Assembly (NCBI GenBank): GCA_023700845.1
Contig: JAMPYD010000019.1
Coordinates: 1-14,030, forward strand
Reading direction: 5' to 3'
DNA length: 14,030 nucleotides
Source of the DNA: Elusimicrobiota bacterium
GTDB lineage: Bacteria; Elusimicrobiota; Elusimicrobia; UBA1565; UBA9628
Shown here in pieces: positions 1 through 6,879 of the stretch. Within the stretch, counting starts at the first letter, position 1. Each line of letters starts with the position of its first letter. The notes beneath the pieces were generated by a model. That model had not been told where the DNA came from. It saw only the letters and a list, made by a program, of their open reading frames with translations, and did no database searches. Both the position numbers and the translations under genes were made by a program.

Positions 1-401
1 AAGGTCGCCATCGGATGCGCGTCGCGCGGGAAGCCCTCGTAGAAGTGCTTCATGTCCTCGTGGAGCATCGTGTGGCGCGTGATGTTCGTGGTGAACGCCT
101 CGAGCTCCTTCTTGTTGGGCAGGCGGCCGTAGATGAGGAGGTAGCTGGTCTCGACGAAGGTGGAGTGCTCGGCGAGCTGTTCGATGGGGATGCCGCGGTA
201 GCGCAGGATCCCCTTCTCGCCGTCGAGGAAGGTGATCGCGCTCGTGCAGGAGCCGGTGTTCATGTAGCCGTTGTCGAAGGTGATGTGGCCGGTCTTGGCG
301 CGGAGCTCGGAGATGTCGATGGCGCGCTCGCCCTCGCTGCCCTCGACGATCGGCAGCTCGATCTCCTTTCCGTCCAGCTTCAGAATCGCGGTCTTGGCCA
401 T
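1..401 (-). CDS. gltA: Citrate synthase, N-terminal part (truncated by window edge)
   Basis: About 133 N-terminal residues are visible; the gene continues past the left edge. Citrate synthase condenses acetyl-CoA and oxaloacetate to citrate at the entry of the TCA cycle, in the cytoplasm. The visible part follows the type I bacterial GltA pattern closely: a beta-rich N-terminal domain beginning MAKTAILKLDGKEIELP, then FDNGYMNTGSCTSAITFLDG, GILRYRGIPIEQLAE, and TRHTMLHED followed by FPRDAHPM, which match the E. coli protein segment by segment. The extra N-terminal domain marks the hexameric Gram-negative-like type. The ATG (399-401 on the plus strand) is preceded by GAGGAG about seven bases upstream, a good Shine-Dalgarno site. 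It is divergent from the respiratory operon. The active-site His and Asp lie outside the window, so catalytic integrity cannot be checked. Confidence 0.95.
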   Translation of the reverse strand, partial: MAKTAILKLDGKEIELPIVEGSEGERAIDISELRAKTGHITFDNGYMNTGSCTSAITFLDGEKGILRYRGIPIEQLAEHSTFVETSYLLIYGRLPNKKELEAFTTNITRHTMLHEDMKHFYEGFPRDAHPMAT

Positions 402-572
402 GTCCTTGCTCCTCTCCGGCTTGATCGGGGCGGCTTTCTCGGTGGGTATCATAATATTTATCTCTCTCGTGTTCACTGAGGCATCAAAACTAAGCAACAA
501 AACGTCCTCAGCGCGATATCGCCCACTTCGGATGGCCGCATCGTTGCATGCGCTACGTGGAGGGCTCCAAAA
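402..572. promoter_or_regulatory. AT-rich divergent intergenic region between gltA and cytochrome operon
   Basis: This 171-base gap is much richer in A+T than its surroundings, especially about 446-505, and must hold the promoters of both divergent genes. For gltA (minus strand) a TATGAT -10-like hexamer lies within 449-456, with TGAACA as a weak -35 sixteen bases upstream. For the cytochrome operon, CATAAT (450-455) is a possible -10 but no convincing -35 accompanies it. A perfect 10-base palindrome GCGATATCGC at 513-522 could be an operator. GGAGGG at 559-564, eight bases before the ATG at 573, is the Shine-Dalgarno site of the first cytochrome gene. Exact promoter placement is inference. 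Confidence 0.5.
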
Positions 573-1349
573 ATGGACACATTTAGAACGCGAAATCACA
601 GCATCTTCCTCGCCGCGGCCGCCTGCCTCCTGGGCGTGTTTCCGCGCACCGCCGCCGCCGCGCCGGCGGAATCCTGCGTCGAGTGCCACAAGGACGAGAA
701 GTTCCGCGTCCAGAACAAGAAGATCTACGATTACTACCAGGAGTGGAAGGGCTCCGCGCACGACCTCGCCGGCCTGTCCTGCACGGCCTGCCACAAGGGC
801 GACCCGGCGAAGGCCGGCAAGGACGCCGCGCACGTCGGCATCGTCCCTCAAAGCGACCCCGCCAGCCCGTTCCACTATAAGAACATCCCCGCGACGTGCG
901 GCGGCTGCCATCAGCCGGTGCTCGAGCGTTTCGCCAAGAGCCGCCATTTCGCGCAGCTCGAATCCACGGGCCTCGGCCCGAACTGCATCACCTGCCACGG
1001 CGCCCTCAACGCCCGCGTCTACGCGACGACCATCGTCGAGCGCGCCTGCTCCAACTGCCACAACGCGAAGAGCAAGAACCACCCCGAGGTCATCGGCCAA
1101 GCCCAGGAGATCCTCGCCCGGCTCAACCACGCCAACGGCTACCGCAAGGGGCTCAAGTTCTACTACAAGTCCGTGAAGAAGCCCGGCGCGATGGCCAAGG
1201 TGGACAAGGCCTACACCGACACGATCGACTTCTGGCACGAGTTCGACTTCAAGAAGCTGGGGCCCCGCTCGCAGGACCTCCTGGCCGAGCTCAAGAAGCT
1301 GTACCTCGAGGCGCACAAGGCGGAGGCGGGCAAGGCCGATGGGCGCTGA
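573..1349 (+). CDS. Periplasmic pentahaem cytochrome c
   Basis: 258 residues with five CxxCH haem c attachment motifs: Cys35-His39 (CVECH), Cys70-His74 (CTACH), Cys109-His113 (CGGCH), Cys138-His142 (CITCH) and Cys159-His163 (CSNCH). The first 30 or so residues are a Sec signal peptide (hydrophobic stretch 11-22, then an Ala-rich AxA cleavage region near 26-31), so it should be exported and haem-loaded in the periplasm. Histidines outside the motifs, such as in KGSAHDL and KSRHF, are candidate distal haem ligands. After the last haem, residues 165-258 form a Lys-rich, probably helical tail. The spacing recalls cytochrome c3/c554-like multihaem carriers. It is too short to be the nitrite reductase NrfA and has no CxxCK site, so an electron-carrier role is inferred. 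First gene of a four-gene operon; a good Shine-Dalgarno site supports the ATG. Confidence 0.88.
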   Translation: MDTFRTRNHSIFLAAAACLLGVFPRTAAAAPAESCVECHKDEKFRVQNKKIYDYYQEWKGSAHDLAGLSCTACHKGDPAKAGKDAAHVGIVPQSDPASPFHYKNIPATCGGCHQPVLERFAKSRHFAQLESTGLGPNCITCHGALNARVYATTIVERACSNCHNAKSKNHPEVIGQAQEILARLNHANGYRKGLKFYYKSVKKPGAMAKVDKAYTDTIDFWHEFDFKKLGPRSQDLLAELKKLYLEAHKAEAGKADGR

Positions 1350-1950
1350 CCCGAAGAAGCTCCCGCTCTGGCTCGCGGGCGCGTGCGCCGGCGCGTTCCT
1401 GCTCCTCGCCGCCGTCTTCGCGCTGAACGTCGTCGGCGACGCCCCCCCGCGCGACGAGATCCCCAAGCTCAACCCCGACTACGCCGACACGGCCACCGCG
1501 CGCAAGGTGCGCAAGGAGATGACCTTCGACGGCGCGCCGTGCTCGTCCTGCCACGAGGGCGTCGACGCGCTGCAGGGCGACCCCAAGGAGAAAGGCGTCT
1601 TCCACGAGGCGATCGAGATCAAGCACGGCCGAAACCAGCACTGCTTCAACTGCCACAACCGCAAGCAGCCGGCGGACTTCTCCGACTTCGACGGCAGCCC
1701 GATCAAGCTCGCCAAGGTCGAGATGCTGTGCGCCAAATGCCACGGCACGCACTACCGGGACTGGCTGAGCGGCGCGCACGGCCGCCGCAGCGGGCACTGG
1801 GACGCGGCGAAGGGCGGGCCGAAGCAGACGGTGTGCATCGCCTGCCACAACCCGCACTGGCCCGTGTTCAAGGCGATGACGGCCGCGCCGGCGCCCCACG
1901 TCAACCCGCGCACGCGCAAGGCCGCCGGCGACGGCCACGGAGGGCACTAG
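1339..1950 (+). CDS. Membrane-anchored tetrahaem cytochrome c
   Basis: 203 residues. Residues about 9-31 form a single hydrophobic helix without a clear cleavage site, so the protein is probably anchored in the inner membrane with its haem domain in the periplasm. Four CxxCH motifs follow: Cys68-His72 (CSSCH), Cys102-His106 (CFNCH), Cys131-His135 (CAKCH) and Cys166-His170 (CIACH). The segments CHGTHYRDWLSGAHG and CHNPHWPVF resemble cytochrome c3-family subunits I recall next to FeS/NrfD genes in anaerobic respirers; this is from memory, not a search. The size suggests NapC/NrfH, but motif spacing and sequence do not fit that family. The gene overlaps the pentahaem gene by 11 bases (1339-1349), consistent with translational coupling. 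GGAGG at 1322-1326 is a possible ribosome site, rather far from the ATG. The tail is His/Gly-rich. Confidence 0.88.
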   Translation: MGADPKKLPLWLAGACAGAFLLLAAVFALNVVGDAPPRDEIPKLNPDYADTATARKVRKEMTFDGAPCSSCHEGVDALQGDPKEKGVFHEAIEIKHGRNQHCFNCHNRKQPADFSDFDGSPIKLAKVEMLCAKCHGTHYRDWLSGAHGRRSGHWDAAKGGPKQTVCIACHNPHWPVFKAMTAAPAPHVNPRTRKAAGDGHGGH

Positions 1951-1951
1951 C

Positions 1952-2881
1952 ATGAGCGAAGAGCGGAAGCCCGACGCGGCCGGCGGCGAGATCTCCCGCA
2001 GGGCCTTCCTGGCGGCGGCCGCGGCCGCGGCGGTGACGGCGACGGCGGCGGCCCTGGCGCCGATGAAGGACATCGCCGACCTGCCCTCGCTCGAGGAGTT
2101 CCTGCGCAAGCACTACAAGGAGCTCACGCCCGAGGACAAGAAGGCCATCCTCGCGCGCATCGCCGAGCAGGTGAAGACGAAGTACGGCGTGACGCCCAAC
2201 GTCACCGACCTCCCCCCCTTGGACGGCGTCGAGTTCGGCTACGCCCTCAACATCGGCCGCTGCGTCGGCTGCCGCAAGTGCGTGTTCGCCTGCGTCGACG
2301 AGAACAACCAATCGCGCAACCCCGAGATCCAGTACATCCGGGTCCTCGAGATGAAGAAGGGCTCGATCGACGTGGAGACCTCGAACACCTCCTACGAGGG
2401 CGAGGTCCCCAAGAAGGACTCCTATTACATGCCGGTGCAGTGCCACCAGTGCCGCAAGGCGCCCTGCGTGAAGGCCTGCCCCGTCGAGGCCACCTGGCAG
2501 GAGCCCGACGGGGTGGTCGTCATCGACTACAACTGGTGCATCGGCTGCCGGTACTGCATGGCCGCCTGCCCCTACGGCGCCCGGCGCTTCAACTTCGAGG
2601 CTCCGCAGCTCTCGGCGGAGGAGGTCAACCCGGAGATGGGCTACCTCTCCAACCGCCCGCGCCCCAAGGGCGTCGTCGAGAAATGCCACTTCTGCCTGCA
2701 CCGCACCCGCGCCGGGAAATACCCGGCCTGCGTCGAGGTGTGCCCCACCGGCTCGCGCAAGTTCGGCAACCTGCTCGACCCGGACAGCGAGATCTCCAAC
2801 ATCCTGCGCAACAAGCGCGTCTACGTCCTCAAGGAAGAGGTCGGGACGCTGCCGCGCTTCTACTACTACTTCGACATATGA
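1952..2881 (+). CDS. Tat-exported four-cluster [4Fe-4S] ferredoxin subunit (NrfC/DsrO/HybA type)
   Basis: 309 residues. A twin-arginine motif (SRRAFL, residues 15-20) and an Ala-rich hydrophobic stretch (19-36) predict Tat export, so clusters are assembled before translocation. Sixteen cysteines form four [4Fe-4S] sites in the usual order: Cys104/107/110/114, Cys164/167/172/176, Cys196/199/202/206 and Cys245/248/260/264, each set feeding or sharing CxxC and CP elements as in NrfC, DsrO, HmcB and PsrB relatives. A helical linker (about 44-78) separates the signal from the first cluster. The expected role is an electron wire between the NrfD-type membrane subunit and the two multihaem cytochromes on the periplasmic side. 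The ATG lies one base after the preceding stop, with GGAGGG at 1939-1944 as ribosome site. The last bases overlap the next gene as ATGA. Confidence 0.92.
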   Translation: MSEERKPDAAGGEISRRAFLAAAAAAAVTATAAALAPMKDIADLPSLEEFLRKHYKELTPEDKKAILARIAEQVKTKYGVTPNVTDLPPLDGVEFGYALNIGRCVGCRKCVFACVDENNQSRNPEIQYIRVLEMKKGSIDVETSNTSYEGEVPKKDSYYMPVQCHQCRKAPCVKACPVEATWQEPDGVVVIDYNWCIGCRYCMAACPYGARRFNFEAPQLSAEEVNPEMGYLSNRPRPKGVVEKCHFCLHRTRAGKYPACVEVCPTGSRKFGNLLDPDSEISNILRNKRVYVLKEEVGTLPRFYYYFDI

Positions 2882-4110
2882 CCAACGCCCTCAAGGACTA
2901 TCTCTTCTTCGTCGGCCGCTGCGCGCGGGAGACCATCCACGGCGACTGGCGCTACTTCCTGTGGATGACGGCCCTGACCGCCGTCGCCCTCCTGGGCCTC
3001 AACGCCTACGCCAAGCAGTTCGTCATCGGCCTGAGCGTGACCGGCATGAGCGACCAGGTCTCCTGGGGCCTCTACATCGCCAACTTCACCTTCCTGGTGG
3101 GCATGGCGGCGGCGGCGGTGATGCTCGTCGTGCCGGTCTACATCTATAAGGACGAGACCCTTCACGATGTCGTGATCCTCGGGGAGCTGCTGGCCGTGGC
3201 CGTCATCATCATGTGCCTGCTCTTCGTCACCGTCGACCTCGGCCGCCCGGACCGCTTCTGGCACATGATCCCGGGCATCGGCAAGTTCAACTGGCCCATC
3301 TCGATGCTCAGCTGGGACGTCATCGTCCTCAACGTCTACCTCGTCCTCAACGCCCACATCTGCGGCTATCTGGTCTACATGGTCTATCTCAAGCGCAAGC
3401 CCGCCCCGCTGTGGTACATCCCCTTCGTCTTCACCGCCATCGTCTGGGCCTTCAGCATCCACACCGTGACCGCGTTCCTGTACGTGGGACTGGGCGGGCG
3501 CCCCTACTGGAACTCGGCCATCATCGCCCCGCGCTTCCTGGCCTCGGCCTTCACCGCCGGCCCCGGCTTCCTGATCCTCACCTTGCAGATCATCCGGCGC
3601 GTGACCAAATACCGCATCGACGACAAGGCGCTCCTGATGCTGCGCAGCATCGTCCAGGTCTCGATGATCATCAACGTCTTCCTGCTGTTCTGCGAGCTGT
3701 TCAAGGAGTTCTACACCGACTCCGCGCACGTGGCCTCGGCCAAGTACCTGTTCTTCGGCCTGCACGGCCACTACGGCCTCGTGCCGTGGATCTGGACGGC
3801 CATGGTCCTCGACCTCGTCGCCCTCGTCCTGCTCATGCTCCCGCAGTCGAAGAGCCTCAAGTACCTCAACCTCGCCTGCGGGCTCGCCATCGTCGGCATC
3901 TGGATCGAGAAGGGCATGGGCCTGATCATCCCCGCCTTCGTCCCGAGCCCCCTCGGCGAGATGGTCGAGTACTTCCCCACCCTCAACGAGTGGCTGATCT
4001 GCGCCGGCATCTGGGCGTTCGGCATGCTCCTGTATACGCTGTTCCTGAAGATGACCATACCCGTGCTCACCGGCGATCTGACGCCGACCTCCCCCGCGCC
4101 CGCCGACTAG
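2878..4110 (+). CDS. NrfD/DsrP-family quinol-interacting membrane subunit
   Basis: 410 residues with about ten hydrophobic helices (roughly 27-45, 63-90, 97-120, 141-170, 178-204, 215-235, 252-280, 298-322, 328-352 and 370-395). Length and helix number fit the larger NrfD branch (DsrP, HybB, ActC; ten helices) rather than the eight-helix PsrC/NrfD branch. Family members bind menaquinol or menaquinone near the periplasmic face and exchange electrons with the partner FeS subunit; they bind no haem themselves. Recognisable segments include VDLGRPDRFWHM and GHYGLVPWIW. The ATG at 2878 overlaps the TGA of the FeS gene (ATGA), and no Shine-Dalgarno site is visible, so translation is probably coupled. 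An open frame extends upstream to 2278, but that part is a shadow of the FeS gene. Whether the complex oxidises quinol or reduces quinone cannot be read from the sequence. Confidence 0.92.
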   Translation: MTNALKDYLFFVGRCARETIHGDWRYFLWMTALTAVALLGLNAYAKQFVIGLSVTGMSDQVSWGLYIANFTFLVGMAAAAVMLVVPVYIYKDETLHDVVILGELLAVAVIIMCLLFVTVDLGRPDRFWHMIPGIGKFNWPISMLSWDVIVLNVYLVLNAHICGYLVYMVYLKRKPAPLWYIPFVFTAIVWAFSIHTVTAFLYVGLGGRPYWNSAIIAPRFLASAFTAGPGFLILTLQIIRRVTKYRIDDKALLMLRSIVQVSMIINVFLLFCELFKEFYTDSAHVASAKYLFFGLHGHYGLVPWIWTAMVLDLVALVLLMLPQSKSLKYLNLACGLAIVGIWIEKGMGLIIPAFVPSPLGEMVEYFPTLNEWLICAGIWAFGMLLYTLFLKMTIPVLTGDLTPTSPAPAD

Positions 4111-4113
4111 AGC

Positions 4114-4142
4114 TTGTCGCGGGCCTCGGCACGCGGTACAAT
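4114..4142 (+). promoter_or_regulatory. Sigma70-like promoter for the aldolase gene
   Basis: TTGTCG (4114-4119) and TACAAT (4137-4142) are separated by exactly 17 bases, a near-ideal vegetative promoter that begins four bases after the NrfD stop codon. Transcription would start around 4147-4151, at or next to the inferred first codon of the aldolase, so the message would be leaderless or almost so. No Shine-Dalgarno sequence lies downstream. The promoter indicates that the aldolase is not merely the fifth gene of the respiratory operon. Confidence 0.65.
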
Positions 4143-4147
4143 CAGGC

Positions 4148-4813
4148 ATCGAACTCGGCGAACCGGAGCTGGCCCTCGGACGCAGGATCATCGAGACCTG
4201 CCGCGACCTGGAAAGGCGCGGCCTCAACCAAGGGTCCTCGGGGAACGTCAGCGCGCGCCTGGCCCCGGGCTCGGACGCCTTCCTCATCACGCCGACCGCC
4301 ATGCCCTACGACGTGATGAAGCCCGAGGACATGGTCCGCATGCGTCTCGACGGGTCCCACGCCGGCCGCCGCGAGCCCTCGAGCGAGTGGCGCTTCCATC
4401 TCGACATCTACCGGACGCGGCCGGAGGCCGGCGCGGTCATCCACACCCACAGCGGCTATTCGACGACCCTCGCCTGCCTGCGGCGCGAGATCCCGGCTTT
4501 CCACTACATGATCGCCCTGTTCGGCGGCAACAGCATCCGCTGCAGCGAGTACGCGACCTACGGCACCCAGGAACTCTCGAACCACCTGCTCAAGGCCCTG
4601 GAGGACCGCGGCGCCGCGCTGATGGGCAGCCACGGCCTCGTCGTGCTCGGCCCGTCGATCGAGCGCGCGCTCGCGCTGACGGTGGAGGCGGAGACGCTCG
4701 CGATGATGTACTGGCGCGCCGCGCAGATGGGCCAGCCGCGCCTGCTCTCCGACCCCGAGATCGCGCGCGTCAAGGAGAAGTTCGCGACCTACGGCTACGG
4801 CCCGGCGAAATAA
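4148..4813 (+). CDS. fucA: Class II aldolase, L-fuculose-1-phosphate aldolase type; start codon non-canonical
   Basis: Cytoplasmic Zn-dependent aldolase that should cleave L-fuculose-1-phosphate or a similar sugar-1-phosphate to dihydroxyacetone phosphate and an aldehyde. It resembles E. coli FucA along its length: GLNQGSSGNVSARL (phosphate-binding loop), LITPTAMPY, PSSEWRFH, IHTHSGYST, HYMIALFGGNSI, YATYGTQELS, HGLVVLG and the closing KFATYGYG. Numbering from 4148, the catalytic Glu is 80, the zinc ligands His99, His101 and His162, and the active-site Tyr 120. The length of 221 compares with 215 in E. coli. The first ATG, GTG or TTG in frame is the ATG at 4301, which would remove the phosphate loop, so the true start is upstream. 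I chose the ATC at 4148, where transcription probably starts; CTG at 4169 (214 residues) is the alternative. A sequencing error or recent start-codon loss is also possible. No kinase or isomerase of a fucose pathway is nearby. Confidence 0.82.
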   Translation: MELGEPELALGRRIIETCRDLERRGLNQGSSGNVSARLAPGSDAFLITPTAMPYDVMKPEDMVRMRLDGSHAGRREPSSEWRFHLDIYRTRPEAGAVIHTHSGYSTTLACLRREIPAFHYMIALFGGNSIRCSEYATYGTQELSNHLLKALEDRGAALMGSHGLVVLGPSIERALALTVEAETLAMMYWRAAQMGQPRLLSDPEIARVKEKFATYGYGPAK

Positions 4814-4836
4814 ACACGGGGCGGCTCGGATCGTTC

Positions 4837-4854
4837 GTTTATCTTGAGATAAAC
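4837..4854. terminator. Perfect hairpin between convergent genes, possible bidirectional terminator
   Basis: GTTTATC (4837-4843), loop TTGA, GATAAAC (4848-4854) form a perfect 7-base-pair stem in the 57-base gap between the aldolase stop (4811-4813) and the stop of the convergent minus-strand gene (4871-4873). There is no T-run on either side, so termination is an inference from position. The right arm is part of ATAAACACG (4849-4857), a direct repeat of 4810-4818 that covers the aldolase stop codon. GCCGCGCGCGGC at 4859-4870 is a 12-base palindrome abutting the minus-strand stop. Confidence 0.45.
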
Positions 4855-4870
4855 ACGCGCCGCGCGCGGC

Positions 4871-6808
4871 TCAGGGGATCACGAACATGTACAGGAAGTC
4901 GGCGCCGGCCTCGCCGAGCTTGGCGTAGTAGGCGGAGTCGAACTTCCCTTCCGAGGTGAGCTGGGCCACCTGGCCGATGTTGTCGGTGCCGCTGAGGATC
5001 CACGGACCCCACCAGGCGGCGGTGGCGCCCATCTGGACGCCGCGCACGGCGGTCAGCGCGGCTTTGGCCCCGATCGCGCCCGAGGCCAGGGCCTGCGAGC
5101 CTTTGAGCGCGACCACGGCCTCGCCGGCGCCCAGCGTCACCCACAGGATGGGGTTGGCCACGCCCTCGGCGACGGCCTCGAAGGTCCCGGCCGCGACGCC
5201 GCCCGCCTTCATCGCCGCCGAGCGCCAGCCGTCGAGGTCGGCGGAGGCCGCGATCATGCGCTTGCCGTAGGTGCTCGCGCCGTAGCCGTCGCGCAAGGTC
5301 GCGACCGCCTCCTTGTCGGAGACCGGCGCGTCGAGCGTCTGGCGGCGCAGCTCAGGCGCCAGCGGGACCAAAGACGCGTCGAGGCCGCGCCGGCGGTTCT
5401 CGTCCACCTTCCCGTACAGGGTCCGGCGCGCGCCGGGCGTCAGCCGGTCGAGGTGCTTGCGGTCGTCGGCGAGGAGGTTGACCAGGGGATTCTTCGCGTA
5501 GGAGCCGCCCGCCTCGAGGCTGTACATGTCGGAGCCGGCGAGGTCGGCTAGGAGGATCTGAGGCGCGCCGATCACCGAGGTGTAGATGCTCGCCGCGACG
5601 TCGTCGCAGAACTTGAGCGTCGGGCCCACGACCGGGGCCTTCATGACCTTCTCCCCCGTCCGGCCGAACCAGGACTGCCCTTCCTTCACCGCGGTCTTGA
5701 CCTTTTCCTTGGAGACGACGGACCAGGCGCCTTCCCGCCAGACCTTCGCCGTCGCCCAGGACGATTCGACCTCGTCCTTGCGCTTCCACGGGCCCCAGCC
5801 CTTCTCCTCGGTCTCCCCGACCAAGGACCAGTCGAGGCGGCGGCCGTCGTCGCCGTACTCGCGCCAGTAGCCGGGATGCTTCTGCGTCGCCTCCCCGTTC
5901 CTGTCGATCTCGATGGCGCCCATCACGATGAAGGCCATGCGCGCCGGCTTGCCGTCGCGAGAGGTCCCGGCCAGGAACTGGCCGAGGATGACGCGGCGCC
6001 CGCCGTCGGCGCGCTCGAAGATGAGGCGGAAATGGTTGCGGCCGTCGGCGCTCAGGCGGACGCCGGTCGCGTCCGCGGGGCGGTACTCCGCGATGTCGCG
6101 CAGGAAGGCGCCGAGCTGCCGGGCCGAGGCGCCGTCCGCGTCGGGCTTGCGCAGGGCCGCGAGCAGCTCGCGGGCGATCTTGAGGGCGAGCGTCCCGCGG
6201 GCCCCGGCGTCGCCGGCGCGCAGCAGATCGGCCACGCCCGCCTCGTGGGAGGTCGGGGTCGCGAGTATGCGGGAAGGCGGGACGGCCGGCGCGGCCGGAG
6301 CGGCGGCGGCGCGGACCGGGGCGAAGACGGACCCGGCGCCGCGGTCGCGGGAGCCGTCGAAGAAGGAAGCCGCGGCGTTCGGCGAGACGGAGGCGAGCAG
6401 GTCTTCCGCGGCCGCCGCGGGGCGGCCTTCCACGGGCCGGCCGGCGACGGGGCCCGCGGCGACGGGGCGGGCGAGGATGCGGCCGAGCAGGACGCGCACG
6501 CGCTCGAGCTCGGCCCGGACCTTGCCGGGCTCCTGCAGCGGCGGGACGCCGGCGTTGAGGCGAGCCTCGAGCGTCGAGAGCCCCGCGGCGACGACGTCGA
6601 GGCGGGCGGGGCGGCGGCCGTCGAGGTGGAGCTGGAGCTCGCGGCCGTAGGCCTCGAGCTGGGCCAGCGGCGCGACCGCGGCGGCGGCGGGAAGCCGGAA
6701 GGCGGCGACCGGGACCTGCGCGGCGGCGGAGCGGGGAAGGGCGGAGCCGAGCAGCGACAGCGAGAGGAGGAGCCTGATCTTCGAGGCTGACCGTCCTGAT
6801 CTCGCCAT
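4871..6808 (-). CDS. Exported protein of unknown function, 645 residues
   Basis: I do not recognise a family. The N terminus is a clear Sec signal peptide: basic start, LLLSLSLLGSALP hydrophobic core, then SAAAQ with probable cleavage near residue 30. Residues 35-115 look helical and Leu/Arg-rich. Residues 112-180 are low-complexity Ala/Pro/Arg, including an ARPV/AGPV/GRPV run, and look like a linker. Residues about 200-345 mix helix and beta strand (RNHFRLIFE, RRVILGQFLAG, ARMAFIVMGAIEID). A Trp/Lys-rich part at 325-385 (KGWGPWKRKDE, WREGAWSVV) is followed by a C-terminal part with Ala/Gly-rich hydrophobic stretches at about 535-600, ending FLYMFVIP. The long Ala/Gly helices could be membrane-seeking. 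It probably acts in the periplasm or at the envelope. It has its own predicted leaderless promoter and no cotranscribed neighbour. Confidence 0.8.
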   Translation of the reverse strand: MARSGRSASKIRLLLSLSLLGSALPRSAAAQVPVAAFRLPAAAAVAPLAQLEAYGRELQLHLDGRRPARLDVVAAGLSTLEARLNAGVPPLQEPGKVRAELERVRVLLGRILARPVAAGPVAGRPVEGRPAAAAEDLLASVSPNAAASFFDGSRDRGAGSVFAPVRAAAAPAAPAVPPSRILATPTSHEAGVADLLRAGDAGARGTLALKIARELLAALRKPDADGASARQLGAFLRDIAEYRPADATGVRLSADGRNHFRLIFERADGGRRVILGQFLAGTSRDGKPARMAFIVMGAIEIDRNGEATQKHPGYWREYGDDGRRLDWSLVGETEEKGWGPWKRKDEVESSWATAKVWREGAWSVVSKEKVKTAVKEGQSWFGRTGEKVMKAPVVGPTLKFCDDVAASIYTSVIGAPQILLADLAGSDMYSLEAGGSYAKNPLVNLLADDRKHLDRLTPGARRTLYGKVDENRRRGLDASLVPLAPELRRQTLDAPVSDKEAVATLRDGYGASTYGKRMIAASADLDGWRSAAMKAGGVAAGTFEAVAEGVANPILWVTLGAGEAVVALKGSQALASGAIGAKAALTAVRGVQMGATAAWWGPWILSGTDNIGQVAQLTSEGKFDSAYYAKLGEAGADFLYMFVIP

Positions 6809-6814
6809 GCTTTC

Positions 6815-6844
6815 AGGATAGCCCCGTCAGGCCCAGGCCGTCAG
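6815..6844 (-). promoter_or_regulatory. Predicted leaderless promoter of the 645-residue exported protein
   Basis: Read on the minus strand, CTGACG (6844-6839) and TATCCT (6820-6815) are 18 bases apart. Exactly six bases separate the -10 hexamer from the ATG at 6808-6806, which places the expected +1 on the A of the start codon. No Shine-Dalgarno sequence fits between. CCGTCAGG occurs twice (plus strand 6824-6831 and 6838-6845), 14 bases apart, and could be a regulator site overlapping the promoter. Confidence 0.5.
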
Positions 6845-6856
6845 GGCCCTAGGGCA

Positions 6857-6874
6857 TGGGCCCCGGTGGGCCCA
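6857..6874 (-). terminator. GC-rich hairpin after the lone receiver gene
   Basis: TGGGCCC (6857-6863), loop CGGT, GGGCCCA (6868-6874) make a 7-base-pair stem just beyond the minus-strand receiver stop (6880-6882). On the minus strand no U-run follows, so it is at best an imperfect intrinsic terminator. It lies in the 71-base gap before the 645-residue gene, upstream of that gene's promoter. Confidence 0.35.
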
Positions 6875-6879
6875 AAGGC

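Noticed and set aside
271..1176. 301-codon open frame on the plus strand
   Set aside because: It overlaps gltA antisense, the intergenic region and the pentahaem gene in another frame. The later part is a Ser/Arg/Pro/Thr-rich shadow translation.
573..1349. Pentahaem protein as ammonia-forming nitrite reductase NrfA
   Set aside because: It has five haem sites, but NrfA is about twice as long and usually has a CxxCK catalytic haem. Here all five motifs end in His and the catalytic-domain context is missing.
1339..1950. Tetrahaem protein as a NapC/NrfH quinol dehydrogenase
   Set aside because: Size and N-terminal anchor fit, but haem spacing and flanking sequence do not, and the operon already has an NrfD-type quinol subunit.
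2866..4302. 478-codon open frame on the minus strand
   Set aside because: Antisense to the ten-helix NrfD-like gene. The product is dominated by Asp, Glu, His and Gly, the usual mirror image of hydrophobic GC-rich codons, with no motif and no ribosome site.
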